From the IMG/VR virus record IMGVR_UViG_3300032053_000303, positions 1-32,438 of that record: a stretch of DNA of 32,438 nt. One strand, 5' to 3'. This document shows positions 27,750-32,438 of the stretch, piece after piece; the stretch's first letter is position 1, and each line of letters opens with the position of its first letter. The position numbers and the translations under genes are program-made. Source of the stretch: a virus. The notes below the pieces were generated by a model. The model worked only from the letters and a program-made list of their open reading frames with translations. It made no database searches and was not told where the DNA came from.

Positions 27750-29472
27750 AGCTCGCCTCCAAATCTATGAGCGGTTCATCCGAGGCCCGCAGCTGGACGA
27801 TGTTCTCATCACTCGCCCGGAGTTTGATAACAGTCGGCTCGGCGCCGACAGCCGTGGCGACGAGGGTGCCGATTGCCTGAAAGGTGGCCCTGCCGAAGTA
27901 CACGGCGTGGGCTACCGCCGTAAGCGTCCCTGTGCCAACAAGAGAGACGGCAGCGAAGCATAGTCTCCGTGCAGTCGCCGTCATTGTCCCGCTGCCAGCC
28001 AGGGTTGCCGTACCTAGCCGTACCCGAATCCCAAGGCCGATCATCGTTCCCGCGCCGGATAGAACAGCCGCGGCACGGCGTACACGTAGCCCAGCAGCCG
28101 CCATCGTGCCGGTGCCGCTGAGGGTTGCACTCCCCTTTGCTATCCGCCGCCCAGCGGCGACCAAGTTACTCGCACCACTCATGACGGCGGCACCCCAAAC
28201 GATAACGCCACCGCTGGCGTCCGCAACCATCGTCCCACTGGCTGAGAGAACCGCCTTGCCAGCCGCGATGAGCCGCCCGGCGGCCGCTAGGGTCGCGCTT
28301 CCAGCCAAGGCCGCAGCACCGAAGGTGACTCGTCGACCGACCGCGCCCAGGGTCCCCGCGCCGGACAGAGAGGCCGTTGCCCCTGCCAGCAAGCGCCCGT
28401 TAGCGACCATGTTGCTCGAACCGCTGAGGGCTGCCGCGCCCCAAGTGATAGTGACGCCGAAGGCATACGCGGTCAGGCTTCCTACGGCGGAAAGAGTCGC
28501 CGCGCCTCCGGCGATCAGTCGGCCGGCGGCGGTCATTGTGCTGCTCGCAGAGAGGGCGGCAGTAGCCTTGGCTATCAGTCGGCCGGCGGCGATCATGGTG
28601 CCAGCGCCCCCGAGAGAGGCGGCAGCGAAACTCACCCTCTTCCCTACGGCTGCCATCGTGCCGGTGCCCGCGAGGGTCGCGTTGGCCTTAGCAATCAAGC
28701 GCCCGACAGCGGTGAGAAGGGTAGTGCCCGCGAGAGTCGCGCTGCCCGCCGCGACGAGCTTTCCGGCAGCCGCCATCGTGCCGCTTGCCGCGAGAGCCGC
28801 CTCGCCCCACAGCACTTCGCCGGCTGCCGAAACCCCAAAGCCGGACGAGAAGCCACTATCGAAGCTAGCCGGAGGGACCGTGTACTCGATGTGGAGCTTC
28901 GCGCCCTTTACGTTGCCGGTTTGGTCCCAGGCGTAGGCCCGTCGGATGTTCCCAGCTTCGTGAGTCGAACGGTTGTCGTAGTCGTCCCAGAAGGTGACGA
29001 TATCGTTGCCGCTCGCCCATCCTGGACGGTCGATGACCTCCTGAAAGACCGGAGAGAGATCGGGGGTGCGATACCAGGTGACATTGTCTACTACCCAGGC
29101 ACCGAGCGGGTAAGTAGGGGTGTCATGGTCCCAATCAACCTGTGCCGTGGTGACGTTCGCAGGGAAGCGGGCCTTGAAGTCTGTTGCGTCAACAAAGGCA
29201 CCCGCATCGTCCACGTCCTCGGCGCGTATCCTGGTGTGTACTCCCGTGCCAGCGTGGGCGGTCTGGGCCATGAACTCCAAGTATGCAGCGGTAATCTGAA
29301 CACCTGGGGGGGCGGTGATGTTCAGGAAGCGGTGGCCGGAACAGTATTGGTAAGAACTAGCGACGGCTCCCACGTCGCTGTAGGCAGAGACCTGAGAATA
29401 CGCCTCCGTGACGTACCGCATGCGGCAGTCGTCCGCGCTGGCGGCTACCTGGCGGTCGATTGGAGAAGTCAC
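27742..29472 (-). CDS. Tail fibre-like protein with 16 twenty-residue repeats
   Basis: The 576-residue protein has a beta-sandwich-like N-terminal domain (ITAPPGVQITAAYLEFMAQT..., then DNVTWYRTPDLSPVFQEVID..., typical of DNRLRE-like or carbohydrate-binding folds), then from about residue 220 to 542 sixteen successive ~20-residue repeats of the type RLIAKGSATLSGTGTMAAAG, and finally two LRASDE motifs and a related LEASYG. Regular repeats of this kind suggest a stacked beta-solenoid or triple-beta fibre. The start is GTG 29472 with GGGAG upstream. Confidence 0.65.
   Translation of the reverse strand: MTSPIDRQVAASADDCRMRYVTEAYSQVSAYSDVGAVASSYQYCSGHRFLNITAPPGVQITAAYLEFMAQTAHAGTGVHTRIRAEDVDDAGAFVDATDFKARFPANVTTAQVDWDHDTPTYPLGAWVVDNVTWYRTPDLSPVFQEVIDRPGWASGNDIVTFWDDYDNRSTHEAGNIRRAYAWDQTGNVKGAKLHIEYTVPPASFDSGFSSGFGVSAAGEVLWGEAALAASGTMAAAGKLVAAGSATLAGTTLLTAVGRLIAKANATLAGTGTMAAVGKRVSFAAASLGGAGTMIAAGRLIAKATAALSASSTMTAAGRLIAGGAATLSAVGSLTAYAFGVTITWGAAALSGSSNMVANGRLLAGATASLSGAGTLGAVGRRVTFGAAALAGSATLAAAGRLIAAGKAVLSASGTMVADASGGVIVWGAAVMSGASNLVAAGRRIAKGSATLSGTGTMAAAGLRVRRAAAVLSGAGTMIGLGIRVRLGTATLAGSGTMTATARRLCFAAVSLVGTGTLTAVAHAVYFGRATFQAIGTLVATAVGAEPTVIKLRASDENIVQLRASDEPLIDLEASYG
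27847..28815 (-). repeat. 60-bp tandem repeats (16 copies) within fibre gene
   Basis: Each unit encodes about 20 residues with consensus G-R-L-I-A-x-G-x-A-x-L-S-G-x-G-T-M-x-A-x; a few units have one to three extra residues (VTITWGAAAL, GVIVWGAAVM). Nucleotide copies are diverged, so amplification is old or selection keeps only the residues. Confidence 0.85.
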
Positions 29473-29484
29473 TAGGCCACTCCC

Positions 29485-30540
29485 TTACGGTGTGGCGACC
29501 CAGTACCAAACGATAGTGGACAGGGTCACGGCCCTCACGGTGTCGCCGTTCTGCCACCTGATCCGTAGTCCGGTATCAAACGGATACTTTTCGTTAAGGA
29601 ACCAGCGGTAGGCCGTGAGCGTGAAGGGACTAATCCAGGTATCGCCACTGATGGTGCCCTTGTGGAGCAGTCCCTGATCAAGACCCAATGTCTGCGGAGG
29701 TAGCTCCCCAGGAGCGAAATAGAACGCCCCGAAGAAGAAGTCCTCAAGCCCCGATGAGTGGAAACTATACGACCCCTCACCGTCCCTGTAGAACTCGACG
29801 TTTCCCTCCATGAAGGTGTGGGTTGTCCCTCCCGTCATGGTGCAAAAGAACTGGATCCCTGCAAGTTCACCCTTCGCAGAAATGTTGATCAAGTCCTGCC
29901 AAGCGGATGCAGCCACATTAACCCCGTCTAGGTAGGCAACCTTGAGCTTCTGGCGGCGTAGTGGCAGGATCGTCGCCCCCTCATGGTAGTCCACAGATGA
30001 CCAGAAGCGCCCGAAGGGGTTTGGCGTACCCTCCGGACAGTACCATTTGATTACGCAGCCGTTCTGGTAGGGCATCGGCAGCCGCAGATAACCACCAACT
30101 ATGTCGTTGTTCCCGCCCTCGAAGGTCTTGCCGAAATAAGGGTGCCAGAAATTAGGCACACCAGGGTACCCGCGGTCGCAGAAGAGATCCTTAGCCTTGA
30201 TGGAGATTGATGGCGAACCCTCGCCGTTGAAGTAGAACTTGAATAGGGAGTTACGCATGGCAGCCAGGTCGCCAGCTTGGTCAAAGGACATAACCATCCA
30301 GATGGCTTCCACCGTTCCTGCATTACCAGCCCCTAAGTTCAGCAGGGTGTAGTCGGTGTCTTCGTTAAAGTAGGTGCCCTCGTTGACGGTGTTCTTTAGC
30401 GGCCTGATCTCAGCACCAGGGCCACCAGCACCCATGACACTTACCAGGAAGTCCCGCACGTCCTGGGGCGATATATCTCCGCTGGTGTTGTCTGCAAGGA
30501 GTGCTTGCAGCGCCGCTAGGGTTCTAGGTGTGTCAGTCAT
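29485..30540 (-). CDS. DUF2961/GH172-like glycosidase on a tail-attachment domain
   Basis: The 351-residue protein begins MTDTPRTLAALQALLADNTS...ISPQDVRDFLVSVMG, a common N-terminal module of phage tail proteins, and then carries the blocks of DUF2961 (GH172): AIWMVMSF...LFKFYFNGEGSPSISIKAKD, then GGYLRLPMPYQNGCVIKWYC, GNVEFYRDGEG and SGLEDFFFGAFYF. The last matches GTEDYFGGAYxF, whose glutamate is catalytic in the family. GH172 enzymes act on fructofuranosides or D-arabinofuranosides, including mycobacterial arabinan. A wall- or capsule-degrading tail enzyme is inferred. Confidence 0.72.
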   Translation of the reverse strand: MTDTPRTLAALQALLADNTSGDISPQDVRDFLVSVMGAGGPGAEIRPLKNTVNEGTYFNEDTDYTLLNLGAGNAGTVEAIWMVMSFDQAGDLAAMRNSLFKFYFNGEGSPSISIKAKDLFCDRGYPGVPNFWHPYFGKTFEGGNNDIVGGYLRLPMPYQNGCVIKWYCPEGTPNPFGRFWSSVDYHEGATILPLRRQKLKVAYLDGVNVAASAWQDLINISAKGELAGIQFFCTMTGGTTHTFMEGNVEFYRDGEGSYSFHSSGLEDFFFGAFYFAPGELPPQTLGLDQGLLHKGTISGDTWISPFTLTAYRWFLNEKYPFDTGLRIRWQNGDTVRAVTLSTIVWYWVATP

Positions 30541-30571
30541 GGCTCACCTCTACTTCGGACGCTATGAGCCT

Positions 30572-30604
30572 CTTCGGGCGACGGCTACCTACCGCCGCCC
30601 GAAG
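30572..30604 (-). other. 9-bp intergenic hairpin
   Basis: CTTCGGGCG (30572-30580) and CGCCCGAAG (30596-30604) are perfect complements between the 130-residue gene and the GH172-like gene. No U-run on the minus strand, so it is more likely an mRNA-stabilising or attenuating element. Confidence 0.5.
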
Positions 30605-30628
30605 CTCGCTCGTTGTGTTTGGCCTCGT

Positions 30629-31018
30629 CTAGTCGATGCTCACGTCCAGCGCGCCGGCCGCCATCTTGAACTGGTCGTCGATGCCGATGATCTTCTCTGC
30701 GGCCAGCGGCCCGTGCCAGATGCGGTTGCCGGCGGTCACAGCGTCGAAGATGACGACGTGAGTGATCGTCCCCCAGGCCGCCGTAGCGACCGGGAAGGCG
30801 ATCTCGGCGGTGTTGTCGGTGGCCCCACTCGCCGCCGCGTTGAAGGCCACGGCTTGACGCGCGTAGGAACCCCCCGAGACCTCTGTGCCCCCGCTTGCCT
30901 CGCCGGGGTCGGCCGTGAACAGGCCCAGATAGACCGCCGTGGGCTTTGTCCACGTAGTTGTCCCGAGGCAGTGGTCGATGATCTTGTTCTCTGCGAAGTC
31001 GCAAAGGTTGTTTGCCAT
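30629..31018 (-). CDS. Conserved phage structural protein (tail/head accessory)
   Basis: The 129-residue protein carries AVYLGLFTADPGE..., VSGGSYARQAVAF and FPVATAAWGTITHVVIFDA, the pattern of a common family of small virion proteins, often annotated as tail fibre or head accessory protein. ATG 31018 is chosen because AGGGAGG precedes it; the frame extends two codons further. Function in the particle unknown. Confidence 0.7.
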   Translation of the reverse strand: MANNLCDFAENKIIDHCLGTTTWTKPTAVYLGLFTADPGEASGGTEVSGGSYARQAVAFNAAASGATDNTAEIAFPVATAAWGTITHVVIFDAVTAGNRIWHGPLAAEKIIGIDDQFKMAAGALDVSID

Positions 31019-31035
31019 CTGCAATCCTCCCTAAA

Positions 31036-31064
31036 GGGGAAGCCCCGCCGAAACGGGGCTCCCC
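31036..31064 (-). other. Strong intergenic hairpin after decoration gene
   Basis: GGGGAAGCCCCG and CGGGGCTCCCC flank a six-base loop between 31036 and 31064. On the minus strand it is followed by only TTT, so it could be a partial terminator or a stabiliser for the capsid-module mRNA. Confidence 0.5.
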
Positions 31065-31086
31065 CAAGTCTGTCAGGTCTCTACCG

Positions 31087-31488
31087 CTAGGCGTGGAGCT
31101 TCCGCGCCTCCTGCCCACAGTGGCAGTCGACGAAAAGGCGCTCCGTACTCACGGCGATGCCTAGCATCTGATTGATGTCGCCGGTAGTCGCGGGCAGTGA
31201 ACCCACGATGATCACCCCCCCGGCGGTAGTCTCGTCGAGGTAGTACAGAGAGCCCTCCGTGAAGGGAGCGTCCCTGTCCCACAGCACGGCGCGGCGGAAA
31301 CAGGTGATCTTGTCGCCGATCGCGCCCGCCTGCCCAGCGATCAACTCCGCAGGGATAGCCGTACCTACCGTCGCGTTGGACTTCTTCCACCCGGACGAGT
31401 AGCCGAGAAGTTCGCCCGGCTTCACGGCGACGGCGAGCGTGATCTGCACGGGCTGCAACCCGTTCTCTACTATCAGGTCATACGCCAT
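31087..31488 (-). CDS. Capsid decoration-type protein (putative)
   Basis: The 133-residue protein lies directly after the major capsid gene and is beta-rich: GLQPVQITLAVAVKPGELLG, then AELIAGQAGAIGDKI and YYLDETTAGGVIIVG, in the style of small DUF2190-like cement proteins that sit on the capsid surface. GAGGAGG precedes the ATG. The ending (CHCGQEARKLHA) is unusual in holding two cysteines. Assignment by position and composition. Confidence 0.6.
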   Translation of the reverse strand: MAYDLIVENGLQPVQITLAVAVKPGELLGYSSGWKKSNATVGTAIPAELIAGQAGAIGDKITCFRRAVLWDRDAPFTEGSLYYLDETTAGGVIIVGSLPATTGDINQMLGIAVSTERLFVDCHCGQEARKLHA

Positions 31489-31522
31489 TGGTGTTTCCTC
31501 CTCAAAAGGATCGTGGTGGGCA

Positions 31523-31546
31523 AGGGCCGAACCGAAGCCCGGCCCT
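31523..31546 (-). other. Hairpin downstream of major capsid gene
   Basis: AGGGCCG (31523-31529) pairs with CGGCCCT (31540-31546) around a 10-base loop, immediately after the capsid stop on the minus strand. It may protect the 3' end of the abundant capsid message or attenuate downstream genes. Confidence 0.5.
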
Positions 31547-31551
31547 AGTCC

Positions 31552-32438
31552 CTAGACGTCGGTTACGGCGGCGTCGGTGATGCCGTCGATCAGAGACGCC
31601 GAGAGCGTCCCAAAGTTGAGCAGCCCACAGTACCACTTGATGCGGGTGCGGCTGGCGTCCTTCGTCTCCAGCTCACCGAGACGAACGACGGTGATCGGGC
31701 CGTTCTGCGCCCCGCAGATACCCAGCCCTTCGCCGAACTGCATCATGAAGATGGTGCTGCTGGCGCCGGTGGACGGGAGAGTGTAGACGCTGGGAGTCCC
31801 CGACACGGTCTCCGTCTGCAACAGGAAGTCGGAGATCGCTATGGGCACCTCACCGTACATCGGGATCTGCCGGCCCATCTCGTCCGGCGACACCGTGAAG
31901 TGGTAGCCCGACGCCCGGCTGTGCTGGGAGATGCGCCGCTTTACGGCCCGCGTCATCACCATGAGGTCCGGACGTCCCGGTCTCACCAGGTCGATCGCCG
32001 CGTCCAGCTTGATCAGGTCGAGCGGCGCCGGCGTGGTGGTGGTGCCCATGTGGACCTGCTGGGTGAGCGGGATGAGGTTGACCGAGTGCAGGCCGTCGAA
32101 CTCCTTGGTGAAGGCGGTGGCGTTGCCGTAGAAGAACTTGTCCTCAAACGTGTGGCGGACAGCCTTCGCCTTCAACTCGATTGCCGTGGCCTCCTGGTCG
32201 TTGATGTTCGACCGGGTCTGCTGGATGAACTGGTCGACGTCCGCGTCCCCGCCGAGGATCTTGAGTGCCGCCGTCACCTGTGTGTAGGTGGGCGTGTCCT
32301 CGACCCAGGTGTCGCCGACGTCGTAGAAGGCCGCCGATGCCATAGCGTTCTCACGGTTATACGTGAGGGCCGAGCCGACGATGTCGATGAAGGGCAACCG
32401 TTCCATGATCGGGTTGTCCTTCACGATGGTCGCGATCA
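31552..32438 (-). CDS. Major capsid protein, 5' end cut by window edge
   Basis: The frame runs off the right end; the part seen reads IATIVKDNPIMERLPFIDIV, then LTYNRENAMASAAFYDVGDTW, LGGDADVDQFIQQTRSNIND and ELKAKAVRHTFEDKFFYGN, the pattern of a widespread family of HK97-fold major capsid proteins (around 300 residues). The frame is open past a GTG at 32424 to the edge, so the true start lies outside. A direct join with position 1 keeps the frame open through 57 more codons to ATG 172. Late-operon position and the cement-like gene after it agree. Confidence 0.85.
   Translation of the reverse strand, partial: IATIVKDNPIMERLPFIDIVGSALTYNRENAMASAAFYDVGDTWVEDTPTYTQVTAALKILGGDADVDQFIQQTRSNINDQEATAIELKAKAVRHTFEDKFFYGNATAFTKEFDGLHSVNLIPLTQQVHMGTTTTPAPLDLIKLDAAIDLVRPGRPDLMVMTRAVKRRISQHSRASGYHFTVSPDEMGRQIPMYGEVPIAISDFLLQTETVSGTPSVYTLPSTGASSTIFMMQFGEGLGICGAQNGPITVVRLGELETKDASRTRIKWYCGLLNFGTLSASLIDGITDAAVTDV

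Noticed and set aside
27884-28936. 350-codon plus frame opposite the repeat-bearing fibre gene
   Set aside because: It mirrors the 60-bp repeats (RPAA-type units) and is a shadow of the minus-strand gene, which has a natural N-terminal domain.

Overview
The window is a GC-rich, densely packed genome or near-complete contig of a temperate tailed phage. Hallmark genes are terminase large subunit (2967-4466), portal (1085-2989), an HK97-fold-type major capsid protein (running off the right end), tail genes, amidase plus holin-like pair, tyrosine integrase (19960-20814) and a Cro/cI-type repressor (18930-19169). No long tape-measure gene is present and a large propeller-like tail protein is, so a short-tailed (podovirus-like) virion is the best guess. 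The host cannot be named. The base composition, two promoters that appear to make leaderless mRNAs, and a tail-borne GH172-like glycosidase suggest a high-GC host such as an actinobacterium, but Chloroflexota or Deinococcota are not excluded.

Layout. (1) 5675 down to 1, minus strand: a small basic protein, a Tad1-like cyclic-nucleotide sponge candidate, terminase small and large subunits, portal, an 84-residue protein, and the start of another frame at the left edge. A NUMOD4/HNH endonuclease gene with its own promoter sits backwards in this operon (271-834). (2) 5676-6971: no convincing gene; a cluster of 12 copies of TGTTGCCC or its complement, several exactly 11 bp apart (origin or packaging-site candidate), then a very C-rich stretch. 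(3) 7032-8293, plus strand: six very small genes behind one promoter. (4) 18796 down to 8393, minus strand: the early/replication operon, with an HNH endonuclease, a Cas4-like nuclease, a Gp3-like protein, RusA, zinc-finger proteins, a split DnaB-like pair, a truncated radical-SAM-like protein, a Dam-type methylase, CsrA and small proteins. (5) 18930-22696, plus strand: repressor, small genes, integrase, a membrane protein and regulators. (6) 32438 down to 22693, minus strand: major capsid, decoration protein, tail/receptor-binding proteins including a GH172-like enzyme and a protein of 16 twenty-residue repeats, tail propeller, holin, amidase and a SpeH-like pyruvoyl decarboxylase.

The gene order terminase-portal-capsid is completed only if the two window ends are joined, and a direct join also keeps one reading frame open, so the molecule is probably circular or circularly permuted, possibly with a little sequence missing at the junction.

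The most interesting arrangement is at the switch. Divergent promoters between 18825 and 18922 drive the early operon leftwards and a leaderless repressor rightwards. Inside the first early gene lies the 5' half of a tRNA-Ala(GGC) gene (18703-18739), the kind of sequence expected at an attachment-site core. If it is the core, integration would cut the early operon away from its promoter, coupling lysogeny to silence of the lytic genes.
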